From positions 1 to 63,052 of the forward strand of contig CANIWM010000026.1 of the NCBI GenBank assembly GCA_947471505.1: 63,052 nucleotides of DNA. The letters run 5' to 3'. This document shows, in pieces, positions 52,752 to 61,428 of this stretch; within the stretch, counting starts at the first letter, position 1, and every line of letters starts with the position of its first letter. A model generated the notes under the pieces. That model did not search any database. It was given only the letters and a program-made list of their open reading frames with translations, and had not been told where the DNA came from. A program made the translations under genes and the position numbers. Source of the DNA: Chthoniobacteraceae bacterium. GTDB taxonomy: Bacteria; Verrucomicrobiota; Verrucomicrobiia; Chthoniobacterales; Chthoniobacteraceae.

Positions 52752-54182
52752 ATGAACTCACACGATCACACGCTCCGCGAAATCACCCGCCGCCATTTCT
52801 TCGGCCAATGTGGCGTCGGGCTTGGCGCGCTGGCGCTGAACCAACTCATCAAGGCGGAGGGCGCGATGAAGATCGATCCGGCAAATCCGATGGCTCCGCG
52901 TGCGCCGCATTTTGCACCGAAGGCAAAGCGGGTCATCTATCTCTTCATGGCGGGCGGGCCGTCGCAGCTCGACTTGTTCGAGCACAAGCCTGAGCTGGTG
53001 AAACTGAGCGGCCAGAAGCCTCCGGCGAGCCTCATGGCGGGGAAGCGGTTCGCCTTTCTCAAAGGCACGGAGACCCTGCTCGGCTCCCCTCGGAAGTTCG
53101 GCACATACGGGCAGTCCGGCATGTCGCTCAGCGAGCTGTTCCCGCATCACCAGAAGATTGCGGATGAAGTGTGCTGGCTGCGCGGGATGACTACGGATGT
53201 GTTCAATCACGGCCCGGCGAAGCTCTTTATGAACACCGGCTTCCAAGGTCCGGGGCGGCCCAGCATGGGCTCGTGGGCGACTTACGGGCTCGGCTCGCCC
53301 GCGCGGGATTTGCCGGGATTTGTTGTCCTTCAAAGTGGGCCGCGTGGGCCGCGCGCGGGGGCGCAGTTGTGGAGCAGCGGGTTTTTGCCGTCGTCGTTTC
53401 AGGGCGTGCCGCTGCGGGGGAAAGGCGATCCGATTTTGAATCTGCGCAGCCCGGAAGGCATGACGCGGGAGAGCGAGCGCCGCTTTTACGATGCCGTCGC
53501 CGGGTTGAATAAAGAGCGCCTCGCCGCAACCGGCGACCCGGAGATTTTGACGCGCCTCAACGCCTACGAAACCGCCTACCAGATGCAGACGAGCGCGCCG
53601 GAGCTGATGGACCTTTCCGGCGAGAGCGCTGCGACGCTGGAGGCTTACGGCTGCGACCCCGCCGCGCCGAGCTACGCGCGCAACTGCCTGCTCGCCCGCC
53701 GACTCATCGAGCGCGGCGTGCGATTCGTGCAGCTCTATCACACGAATTGGGACAGCCACGGCGGGCCGAACGAGAACCTCAACGGCGACTTCGAGGCCGT
53801 CTGCCGTGAGGTGGACCGCGCTTCCGCTGCACTCGTGCTCGACTTAAAACAGCGCGGCCTGCTGGAGGATACGCTCGTCATTTGGGGCGGAGAATTTGGC
53901 CGCACTCCGATGGGCGAGAATCGCGCGACGCTCGGGCGCGACCACCACGTTGATGCCTTCACGATGTGGATGGCCGGCGGCGGCGCGAAGCCCGGAATCT
54001 TCGGCGCGACCGACGAACTCGGCTTCGGCGTCGTGGATGGGCAAGTCCACGTCCACGACCTGCACGCGACGATCCTGCACCTGCTGGGCTTCGACCACGA
54101 GCGGCTGAACTACCGCATCCAAGGCCTAGATATGCGGCTCACGGGCGTGTTCGGGAATGTGGTGAAGGGGATTGTGAGATAG
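52752..54182 (+). CDS. DUF1501 family protein, Tat-exported
   Basis: A 476-residue DUF1501 protein, the second in the window. Twin-arginine signal TRRHFFGQCGVGLGALALNQ at about 12-31, then APKAKRVIYLFMAGGPSQLD, the middle GVRFVQLYHTNWDSHGG, and LVIWGGEFGRTPMGENRATL with GRDHHVDAFTMWMAGGG near the C-terminus. Its natural partner is the DUF1549/DUF1553 gene 0.7 kb upstream on the same strand, separated here by the Uma2 gene. Predicted periplasmic metal-dependent hydrolase-like protein; the reaction is unknown. Confidence 0.92.
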   Translation: MNSHDHTLREITRRHFFGQCGVGLGALALNQLIKAEGAMKIDPANPMAPRAPHFAPKAKRVIYLFMAGGPSQLDLFEHKPELVKLSGQKPPASLMAGKRFAFLKGTETLLGSPRKFGTYGQSGMSLSELFPHHQKIADEVCWLRGMTTDVFNHGPAKLFMNTGFQGPGRPSMGSWATYGLGSPARDLPGFVVLQSGPRGPRAGAQLWSSGFLPSSFQGVPLRGKGDPILNLRSPEGMTRESERRFYDAVAGLNKERLAATGDPEILTRLNAYETAYQMQTSAPELMDLSGESAATLEAYGCDPAAPSYARNCLLARRLIERGVRFVQLYHTNWDSHGGPNENLNGDFEAVCREVDRASAALVLDLKQRGLLEDTLVIWGGEFGRTPMGENRATLGRDHHVDAFTMWMAGGGAKPGIFGATDELGFGVVDGQVHVHDLHATILHLLGFDHERLNYRIQGLDMRLTGVFGNVVKGIVR

Positions 54183-54183
54183 C

Positions 54184-54235
54184 AAATGACGAATGACGAA
54201 CATCGCCGAACTTCGCCATTCGTCATTCGTCATTT
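54184..54235. terminator. Inverted repeat of AATGACG heptamers between convergent genes
   Basis: aaatgacgaatgacgaa (54184-54200) is the exact reverse complement of 54219-54235, with an 18-nt loop. It lies between the DUF1501 stop and the pilT stop, so it could end both transcripts, though no strong T-run follows on either side. The arms are tandem heptamers. Confidence 0.65.
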
Positions 54236-54245
54236 CCCCCCCATC

Positions 54246-55412
54246 TTACCTCCGCGCTTCACGGCCTGCGAGGAGTTGGGCGGCTAGTTCGGGGTCTTGG
54301 GCTTTGGAGAAGACTTGGTCGCGGGCGATGATGCCGGCGAGGTAGAGGTCCACGAGAGATTGCTCGATGGTGACCATGCCGACTTTGGAGCCGGTTTGGA
54401 TTTCGGTGGCGATGCGGAAGGTTTTGTTGTCGCGGATGAGGGCGGCGACGGCGTGGGTGTTCACCATGATCTCGAAGACGGCGATGCGGCCCGGTTTATC
54501 AATGCGGGGGACGAGGAGTTGGGAGATGACGGCCTTCAAATTCGTGGAGAGTTGCACGCGGATTTGCTCCTGCTGGTGGGATGGGAAGGAGTCCACGATG
54601 CGGTCCACGGTGCGCCCGGCTCCAGTGGTGTGGAGGGTGGAGAAGACGAGGTGGCCGGTCTCGGCGGCGCGGATGGCGGTTTCCATCGTCTCGAGATCAC
54701 GCATTTCGCCGACGAGGATAACGTCGGGGTCTTGGCGGAGGGCGCGGCGGAGACCTTCGGGGAAGCTGGTGACATCGGTGCCGACTTCGCGTTGGTTGAT
54801 CATGCCGGATTGGTGCTCGTGGACGTATTCGACGGGGTCTTCGATGGTGACGATGTGGTCGCCGAGGTTCGCGTTGATGGCGTTGAGCATGGCGGCGAGG
54901 CTGGTGGTCTTGCCGGAACCGGTGGGACCGGTGACGAGGACGAGGCCGCGCGGCATCCGGATCAGCTCGGTGACGATGGGCGGGAGGCCGATTTCTTCGA
55001 GGGAGAGCATCCGCTTTGGGAGGAGGCGCATGGCCATGGCTGTGGTGCCTTTTTGTTTGTAGAGGCTGACGCGGAAGCGGTTCCTGCCGTCGAGCGACAT
55101 GGCGAAATCCACGCTGCCTTCGGTGGCGAGGGCGTGTATCTGTGTGCCGTTGGCGATGTCGCGGGCGAAGTTATCGGTGTCTTCGGGGAAAAGGGCGCGG
55201 GTCTCTAAGCGGATAAGGACGCCGTGGATGCGGAAGACGGGCGGGGAGCCGACAGTGAGGTGGATGTCGGAGGCTTCGGACTCTATGGCGAGGCGGAGGA
55301 TGTCGCCGATGGGTGCAAATGCGCCACGGTCGCCGGTGGAGATGCCGCCGACCGACCGCGCGGGCGGGGCGGCGAGGGGCTCGGATGCGGTCTTTTTGGT
55401 GAAGAGGCCCAT
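54246..55412 (-). CDS. pilT: Type IV pilus retraction ATPase
   Basis: Hexameric ATPase that depolymerises type IV pili. The 388-residue protein has an N-terminal DIHLTVGSPPVFRIHGVL region, Walker A VTGPTGSGKTTSLAAM, the Asp box IEDPVEYVHEH, Walker B VILVGEMRDLETMETAIRAA, the His box HLVFSTLHTTGA, and the ARM/C-terminal domain with VPRIDKPGRIAVFEIMVNT. It starts 7 bp after the pilB stop on the same strand, so both are one unit. An extra 25-residue leader precedes the usual PilT start. Secure as PilT-type; a PilU role cannot be excluded. Confidence 0.93.
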   Translation of the reverse strand: MGLFTKKTASEPLAAPPARSVGGISTGDRGAFAPIGDILRLAIESEASDIHLTVGSPPVFRIHGVLIRLETRALFPEDTDNFARDIANGTQIHALATEGSVDFAMSLDGRNRFRVSLYKQKGTTAMAMRLLPKRMLSLEEIGLPPIVTELIRMPRGLVLVTGPTGSGKTTSLAAMLNAINANLGDHIVTIEDPVEYVHEHQSGMINQREVGTDVTSFPEGLRRALRQDPDVILVGEMRDLETMETAIRAAETGHLVFSTLHTTGAGRTVDRIVDSFPSHQQEQIRVQLSTNLKAVISQLLVPRIDKPGRIAVFEIMVNTHAVAALIRDNKTFRIATEIQTGSKVGMVTIEQSLVDLYLAGIIARDQVFSKAQDPELAAQLLAGREARR

Positions 55413-55419
55413 GTGCGTC

Positions 55420-57126
55420 TTACTCGGCGTCGGACATGGTGGCGCTGATGACTTCGTCGGCAGTGGTCATGCCGCCGAGGACTTTGCGGATACCGTCTTC
55501 GCGAAGGGTGCGCATCCCCATTTCGCGGGCGCGTTTGCGAAGCTCTACGGTGGTGGATTTGTTGTTCACCATGTGGCGGACTTCGTCGTCCACGACGAAT
55601 ATCTCGAAGATGCCCGCGCGGCCTTTGTAGCCCCGGTGTTTGCAGGCTTCGCAGCCTGCGCCGTGGAGGATGGTGGCTTCGTAGAGCTGCGAGCGGTCGA
55701 GGCCGAGGCCGCTGACTTCGGCGTCGGTGAGTTCGTAAGGCGCTTTGCAGTTCGGGCAGATTTTGCGGACGAGGCGCTGGGCAACCATTGCGCGGACGGC
55801 GGAGGAGACGAGGAAGGGCTGCACGCCGATGTCCACGAGACGGGCGACGGCGCTGGGTGCGTCGTTGGTGTGGAGGGTGGAAAAGACGAGATGCCCGGTG
55901 AGTGCGGCGTTGATGGCGATGTTGGCCGTCTCGGCGTCGCGAATTTCTCCGATCATGATGATGTTCGGTGCTTGGCGGAGCATGGCGCGGAGGGCGGCGG
56001 GGAAGGTCATGCCTACGTCGGCGTTCACTTGCACCTGATTGATGCCGGCCATCTGGTACTCGACGGGGTCTTCGACGGTGATGAGCTTTTTGTCCGGTTT
56101 GTTGATGGTGTTGAGGCAGGCGTAAAGCGTGGTCGTTTTCCCCGAGCCGGTGGGGCCGGTGACGAGGAGGATGCCGTCGGGCAGGGTGATGAGCTTCTCG
56201 AACAGCTCTTGGTCGTCGCTGAGGAAGCCAAGCTGCGGCAGGCCGAGGGAGAGCGCCGATTTATCGAGGATACGCATGACGACGGACTCGCCGTGCGTGG
56301 TGGGGATGATGCTGACGCGCAGATCGATCTGCTTTTTGCCCATCTTCACTTGGATGCGCCCGTCTTGCGGCAGGCGCTTCTCGGCGATGGACATGGTGTT
56401 CGTCATGATTTTCAGCCGGGAGATGATGGCGGCTGCGAGCTTCTTCGGCGGCTGTTGCGTCTCGATGAGGACGCCGTCCACGCGGAAGCGGACGCGGAGG
56501 TGTTTTTCCATCGGCTCGATGTGGATATCCGAGGCGCGCATGTTGTAAGCCTCCAGCAGCATCATCGTGGCGAGCTTGATGATGGGGGCTTCGCCGGTGT
56601 CGCCTTCCGCAGAGCCGGTGCTCACGTCCACTTCGTCGTTGCCGATGAGGATTTTGCCCATCGCCTCCTCCATCCGCTCCACGGCGTCTTGCGCGGTGCC
56701 GTAGAGTTTTACGAGCGCGGTGCTGAGGGCGTCGGGCGTGGTGCAGACAAACTCCACCTCGCGCTGGAGCACGGCTTGGATGGCGTCGAGGGAGTTGAAG
56801 TTGAGCGGGTTATCCACCGCGACGATGATGCCGCCGAGGTCGTTCACGCCGACGGGGACGACGCGGTAGCGCCGTGCGATGTCTGCCGTGATGATGTGTG
56901 CGACTTCATCGGGAATGCTCACATGTTCGAGGTTGATGAAGTCCATCGCCGCATTCGAGGCCATAGCGCGATACACTTCCTCCTGCGTGAGCAAGCCTTG
57001 GCGGATGAGCACGTCCACAGCGGACTCGCTGCCCTTCCTGGTCTGGAGCGCGTCTTCGACCTGTTGGCCGGTCACGAGGGAGTTTTCCTGGAGGATTTCT
57101 AAAATGTAGTCGTCGTTGGATGCCAC
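55420..57126 (-). CDS. pilB: Type IV pilus assembly/type II secretion ATPase
   Basis: Hexameric motor for pilus extension or type II secretion. The 568-residue protein has an N-terminal MshEN region (about 1-140), ASDIHIEPMEKHLRVRFRVD, SIAEKRLPQDGRIQ, Walker A VTGPTGSGKTTTLYACL, Walker B IIMIGEIRDAETANIAINAA, the His box HLVFSTLHTND, and a tetracysteine zinc motif (CPNC, then CEACKHRGYKGRAGIFE). That set is shared by PilB and GspE; adjacency to pilT favours PilB. No pilin, PilC or PilD gene is in the window. Confidence 0.92.
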   Translation of the reverse strand: MASNDDYILEILQENSLVTGQQVEDALQTRKGSESAVDVLIRQGLLTQEEVYRAMASNAAMDFINLEHVSIPDEVAHIITADIARRYRVVPVGVNDLGGIIVAVDNPLNFNSLDAIQAVLQREVEFVCTTPDALSTALVKLYGTAQDAVERMEEAMGKILIGNDEVDVSTGSAEGDTGEAPIIKLATMMLLEAYNMRASDIHIEPMEKHLRVRFRVDGVLIETQQPPKKLAAAIISRLKIMTNTMSIAEKRLPQDGRIQVKMGKKQIDLRVSIIPTTHGESVVMRILDKSALSLGLPQLGFLSDDQELFEKLITLPDGILLVTGPTGSGKTTTLYACLNTINKPDKKLITVEDPVEYQMAGINQVQVNADVGMTFPAALRAMLRQAPNIIMIGEIRDAETANIAINAALTGHLVFSTLHTNDAPSAVARLVDIGVQPFLVSSAVRAMVAQRLVRKICPNCKAPYELTDAEVSGLGLDRSQLYEATILHGAGCEACKHRGYKGRAGIFEIFVVDDEVRHMVNNKSTTVELRKRAREMGMRTLREDGIRKVLGGMTTADEVISATMSDAE

Positions 57127-57269
57127 AGCGCTGGGTCAGTTCGTTGAAAGTGATGTTCGGTTTAAGACAGGTGCCCGAAGGCAGCTAGTGCATCCGAATG
57201 GCAGCGGCTCACCTTCGCCGCAACATCAATCTTTCAGCAAATGAAAAAGCTGTGCGTCTGCGGACGCGC

Positions 57270-60200
57270 TTACTTCTTCGCGAGCCCTTCGAGGTAGTCG
57301 AGCAGGCTGGCTAAATCGCTCACGGTGAGCGCGGCGGCGAGTCCCTCGGGCATCAGCGATTTGTCGTTCTTCTCGCGCTTGGCGATGTTCTTGGGGTCGA
57401 GCGTGATCTCCTGCGCGGCGATGTTGCGCATGACGATTTTATCCGCCGCCTCCTGCGTGATGAAGCCCATCTGCACGCTGCCGTCTTTCATCGTGAAGAG
57501 GTTCGTGACGAAGCCCTGCGCGATGGTTTTGTTGGGCAGCAGGATGGCTTCGGCGAGTTCCTTGCGCTTGTAGGTTTCCGCGATGTTGCCGAGGAACGGG
57601 CCTTTCGGCGCATCGCTGGCTTTCACCGTATGGCAGGCGACGCAGCCAGCTTGCGTGAAGAGCGTTTCGCCGCGTGCGCGGTCGCCTTTGGTCGTCATCA
57701 CTTGCGCGAGCACGTCGTCCACTTTCATCGTGGAAATGAGCGGGCCGGTCGGCTTGGCGGCGAGTTTCGCGGGGTCGAGCTTGAGCTTCTTGACGGCCTC
57801 TTGCGCGGCTTTGGCGACGGCGGCGTCGGGGTCTGTCAAAGCGGCGGCGATCTGCGCGGCGCGCGATTTATCGTCGGCGAAAACGGCGGCGTTGATGATC
57901 TGCGCGCGGCGTTTCGTGTCGGCCCAGCCAGCGTCGAGCGACTTGGCGGCCATCTCGCGCGGCTCGGGCGAGCCGACTTTGCGCGCGGCGAGGTTGAGCA
58001 GCGCGGCGTCGGCCCAGACGCTCATGGTGCCGTCGAGCATCGGGGCGGCTTGCTCCAGTGCTTGATGCTGATTCTCGATGAGGCGCGAGCCAAAGAACGC
58101 GGCGCGGAGTTTGGCGAAGTCCTTCTTCTTTTCGCCGAGCCGCGCCAGCGTGCCGAGGATGGCGTGAGTGGCGTCGCGACTGTCGGCTTTGCACAGCGCG
58201 AAGGCGGCAGCGGTGGCGGTGGCGTCGTCGGCATCGGCGCTGGCTTTCATCAGCAGCGGGAGTGCTTCGGCGGGGATGGTGTCGGCTTCGGCGAGCTGCT
58301 TGGCGAGGATGGGGAGGACGCTGGCATCCTTCGCAGCGATTGCGATGAGCTTGGCCGTGGCGTCGTTCATTTTGATGCGGTGCCGTCCGAACTCTTTCGC
58401 GAGGAAAGCCGCTTCTTCGTTGCTGGAAGCGTTGAGCGTGGCCTTCAGCACGTCAGCGATCTTCTTCGTCTCCGCCCATTCTTCCGGCTGGTAAAATGGC
58501 CCGCGTGTATCGGGCCGCGTGCCCCACGATTCGCCGACGCCCTTTGCGTCCGTCTTCCATGTGCCCTCGATAAAGTAGAGGCGGCAGAGCGCGGTGAGCA
58601 GTCCTTCGCGTTGCGTGCGGTCGGTCGTTTTGCCGAGGCGCGCGATGAGTCCGTCCACGGTCTTCGCGTCGTGGATGCCGCGCAGGACCATCAGCGCTCC
58701 AGCTCGGAGCGGCGTGGCGGCGGCGGGTTGATCAATGATGGCAAAGCACGCATCGCTGGCGCTGAGTTGGCGGAGCACCTGCATCGCTGTGTGCGCCACG
58801 ATGGGGTCCGCGTCGCCGAGCAGCGGGGCGATTGCGGCGGCGGTCCGTGCGAGCCCGGTTATATTCACCTTTTGCAAATTGGGCGTCCCGCCATCGGCCC
58901 ACACTCCGCTGAGTCCGTGCGAGCGACCCAGCGCCACGACGGCTTCTTTGCGAGTGCGCGCGTCGGCGCTCGTGAGTCCCTTGCCGATGGACGCCTCGGA
59001 GAGCGAATTCTGCATGTCCAAATCAAACTCCGCGCGAATGATGAATGGCTCCAGCAGAGTGTCTTTGCGGTAGTCGTTAAAGACGATATTCGTTCCGCTC
59101 GGATCGAGTTGCTTCAGCGTAAAGATAGCCGCCACACGGGATTCCAAGGAGTTCTTCGGATTATTGAAAACTGCGATGAGCGGTCCTCTGAGTGCGACGT
59201 AGGCGGGGTATTCGTGCTTCTTTCGCAGCAGAGTGCGTTGCGCCTCCAGCCGCGTTCGGTTGCTCGGCGACTCCAGCAGCTTCACCAGCTCCGCATCGCT
59301 CGCTTTCGCAAAGTTCGGCAGCTTCGGCGGGACGTGACCTTTCGGTGCGATGCGGACGATGTAGCCGACTTCCGGCCCTGCCCACGCAAAGGTCGCCGGG
59401 CCTTTCCACGAAGACGCATAGACGTAACCACGCGCGTCCACATCGCCATCTGTCGAGCGCGTCATGCCCACGAGCGGCGTCGGCTTTTCCGTCTCCTCGA
59501 ACGTCGCGCCTTTCGCCTTCACCGTGTGACGGAAGATCGGCCCTTTCCCCCAATCGCTCGTGTAAGGAAGGTTGTTCCAAGCCGCTGGCCAGCCCGGCTC
59601 ATCCAGCCAGAACGCGCCGCAGCCCGAGCCCCCGCCGTAGTCCGCCAGCGGCGCGATGTGCTCGTCGCCGAAGTTCTGGAAAAGGCGCGGATACCCGTGG
59701 TCCTCGAAGCCCGTGAAGTGATGCAGCCGGATGTCCCACCCACCGCCGTCGTTCGTGTTATCGCGTGTGAAAATATCCAGCAACGGCGACACCGCCGCCT
59801 CCAGAATGTTCCGCGTGCCCCGCGCGTAGAGCTGGATGCCGCTGCCATCGGGCCGCACGCGGATGACACCGCCGCCGCGCAGTTGCAGCTTCCGCCCATC
59901 CGTCCCCGTCGCCTCCATGAACCCGAAGTCGCCGCCCGCGATATAAAGCCAGCCATCAATCCCCATCTCCATCCCGTTCGTCGTGTGGTCCGCCGGACGG
60001 CCCTTGAAATCAAACGCGATACCCTTCACCAGCACCTTCTCCACATCGCTCACGCCGTCGCCATTGGTATCCGTGAACGCGCTCACGTCCGGCGGATGCA
60101 CGCAATAGACCGTATTTCCATCCACCACGAGCCCGCGCGGCGAGTCCACCTTCGCAAACTCCGTCACTTCATCCGCGCGCCCGTCGCCGTCCGTATCGCG

Positions 60201-60449
60201 CAGCCGCAGGATGCGCCCGCGATCCTTGTCGCGCCCGAGCGAGCCGTTCCCATCGCTGGAGACGTAGAGCGTCCCATCCGGCGCAGCCGCGATGAACACA
60301 GGATAGTTCGACTGCGGCGGCGCGGAAAACAGCGTCGCCTCTAAGCCCTCAGCGAGCTTGATGTCCTTCAGCAATTCCGCCTCTTTAGGAAAAGGCGGCG
60401 TGGCAACGGCAGTGGCGACAATCGTGGTAGCGAGAATAAAGCGGATCAT
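57270..60449 (-). CDS. PVC-type secreted beta-propeller/HEAT/heme protein
   Basis: A 1059-residue exported protein. Signal peptide at about 1-17 (MIRFILATTIVATAVATPP). About 25-430 is the membrane-bound dehydrogenase/beta-propeller type domain: GNGSLGRDKDRGRILRL, DTDGDGRADEVTEFAKVDSP, TNGMEMGIDGWLYIAGGD, GDVDARGYVYASSWKGPATF. About 430-930 is a run of helical HEAT-like repeats. The C-terminal 124 residues (from 936) are a c-type heme domain: CVACHTVKASDAPKGPFLGN then LAEAILLPNKTIAQGF, matching the TIGR02603 heme domain. It probably binds a polymer or organic substrate outside the cell and passes electrons; not demonstrated. The start at 60449 gives the signal; a 20-codon extension upstream does not. 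Confidence 0.88.
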   Translation of the reverse strand: MIRFILATTIVATAVATPPFPKEAELLKDIKLAEGLEATLFSAPPQSNYPVFIAAAPDGTLYVSSDGNGSLGRDKDRGRILRLRDTDGDGRADEVTEFAKVDSPRGLVVDGNTVYCVHPPDVSAFTDTNGDGVSDVEKVLVKGIAFDFKGRPADHTTNGMEMGIDGWLYIAGGDFGFMEATGTDGRKLQLRGGGVIRVRPDGSGIQLYARGTRNILEAAVSPLLDIFTRDNTNDGGGWDIRLHHFTGFEDHGYPRLFQNFGDEHIAPLADYGGGSGCGAFWLDEPGWPAAWNNLPYTSDWGKGPIFRHTVKAKGATFEETEKPTPLVGMTRSTDGDVDARGYVYASSWKGPATFAWAGPEVGYIVRIAPKGHVPPKLPNFAKASDAELVKLLESPSNRTRLEAQRTLLRKKHEYPAYVALRGPLIAVFNNPKNSLESRVAAIFTLKQLDPSGTNIVFNDYRKDTLLEPFIIRAEFDLDMQNSLSEASIGKGLTSADARTRKEAVVALGRSHGLSGVWADGGTPNLQKVNITGLARTAAAIAPLLGDADPIVAHTAMQVLRQLSASDACFAIIDQPAAATPLRAGALMVLRGIHDAKTVDGLIARLGKTTDRTQREGLLTALCRLYFIEGTWKTDAKGVGESWGTRPDTRGPFYQPEEWAETKKIADVLKATLNASSNEEAAFLAKEFGRHRIKMNDATAKLIAIAAKDASVLPILAKQLAEADTIPAEALPLLMKASADADDATATAAAFALCKADSRDATHAILGTLARLGEKKKDFAKLRAAFFGSRLIENQHQALEQAAPMLDGTMSVWADAALLNLAARKVGSPEPREMAAKSLDAGWADTKRRAQIINAAVFADDKSRAAQIAAALTDPDAAVAKAAQEAVKKLKLDPAKLAAKPTGPLISTMKVDDVLAQVMTTKGDRARGETLFTQAGCVACHTVKASDAPKGPFLGNIAETYKRKELAEAILLPNKTIAQGFVTNLFTMKDGSVQMGFITQEAADKIVMRNIAAQEITLDPKNIAKREKNDKSLMPEGLAAALTVSDLASLLDYLEGLAKK

Positions 60450-60582
60450 GTTCAAAGTGAAGACATGGAAAGACCGCACACGCCAAAGTCTTAGCCAGAA
60501 CGCCCCCAAGTGCGCATTTATCGCGTCTTTGCATTTTCAGACTTCTCACGGCTGCTTCTTGCGCCACACTGCGGAGACAATC

Positions 60583-61428
60583 ATGGGAATCTTCAATCAG
60601 CCCGTCTTTACTTCTGACAAAAAACGCGAGCTTCCGGCAGGGCTTTGGACCAAGTGCCCGAGCTGTGGCGAAATCATCCACAACCTTGAGCTGGAGCGGA
60701 ACGACCGCATCTGCAACAAGTGCGAGCATCACTTCGCCCTCACCGCGTCGGACCGCATCGCGCTGGTGGTCGATGAAGGCACATTCGTCGAGCACGACGC
60801 GGATTTGACCTCCGTGGATACGCTCAAATTCACCGGCCAAGCCAGCTACACCGACCGCCTCAAAAAATACCAAGTCGCCACCGGGCAGAAGGACGCCGTC
60901 ATCTGTGGGACGGGCCGCATTTCCGGCAGCGAAGTGAGCATCGCGGTGATGGACTTTCAATTTCTCGCGGCGACGATGGGCAGCGTCGTCGGGGAGAAAA
61001 TTACCCGCGCGATCGAGCGGGCGACGGCGGCGCGACTTCCCGTCATCATCATCAGCGCCAGCGGCGGCGCACGGATGTATGAGGGGATGCTCTCGCTCAT
61101 GCAAATGGCGAAGACTTGCGGCGCGCTTGCCCATCACTCCGACGCCCATTTGCCCTACATCAGCATCCTCACCAATCCCACCACCGCAGGCGTGATGGCC
61201 AGCTACGCCAGCGTCGGCGATGTGATCCTCGCCGAGCCGAAGTGCATGATCGGATTCGCCGGGCCCCGCGTCATTCGCGAGACCACGCACCAAGAGCTGC
61301 CACCGGGATTCCAGACGGCTGAGTTTTGCAAAGACCACGGACTCGTGGACATCATAGTGCATCGCAAGAAGATGAAAGAAACCCTCGCGGGGCTCATCAG
61401 CTGCCTCGCGCCGGTAAAGCGGGGATGA
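60583..61428 (+). CDS. accD: Acetyl-CoA carboxylase carboxyltransferase subunit beta
   Basis: Beta subunit of the carboxyltransferase that, with AccA, makes malonyl-CoA, the first step of fatty-acid synthesis. The 281-residue protein has the N-terminal zinc ribbon (CPSCGEI at about 26 and CNKCEHHFALTASDR at about 45), then the crotonase-fold core with VAVMDFQF-like IAVMDFQFLAATMGSVVGEK, PVIIISASGGARMYEGMLSL and ILTNPTTAGVMASYASVGDV. Start at 60583 is the ATG that leads straight to the zinc ribbon. Its stop overlaps the folC start (ATGA). accA is not in the window. Confidence 0.95.
   Translation: MGIFNQPVFTSDKKRELPAGLWTKCPSCGEIIHNLELERNDRICNKCEHHFALTASDRIALVVDEGTFVEHDADLTSVDTLKFTGQASYTDRLKKYQVATGQKDAVICGTGRISGSEVSIAVMDFQFLAATMGSVVGEKITRAIERATAARLPVIIISASGGARMYEGMLSLMQMAKTCGALAHHSDAHLPYISILTNPTTAGVMASYASVGDVILAEPKCMIGFAGPRVIRETTHQELPPGFQTAEFCKDHGLVDIIVHRKKMKETLAGLISCLAPVKRG

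Noticed and set aside
55099-57102. A 667-codon frame opposite pilB.
   Set aside because: Gly/Asp/Val-rich shadow with no recognisable domain; pilB has every ATPase motif.
57630-60344. An open frame of about 900 codons opposite the PVC heme protein gene.
   Set aside because: Arg/His-rich shadow translation without motifs; the opposite strand has a full domain series.
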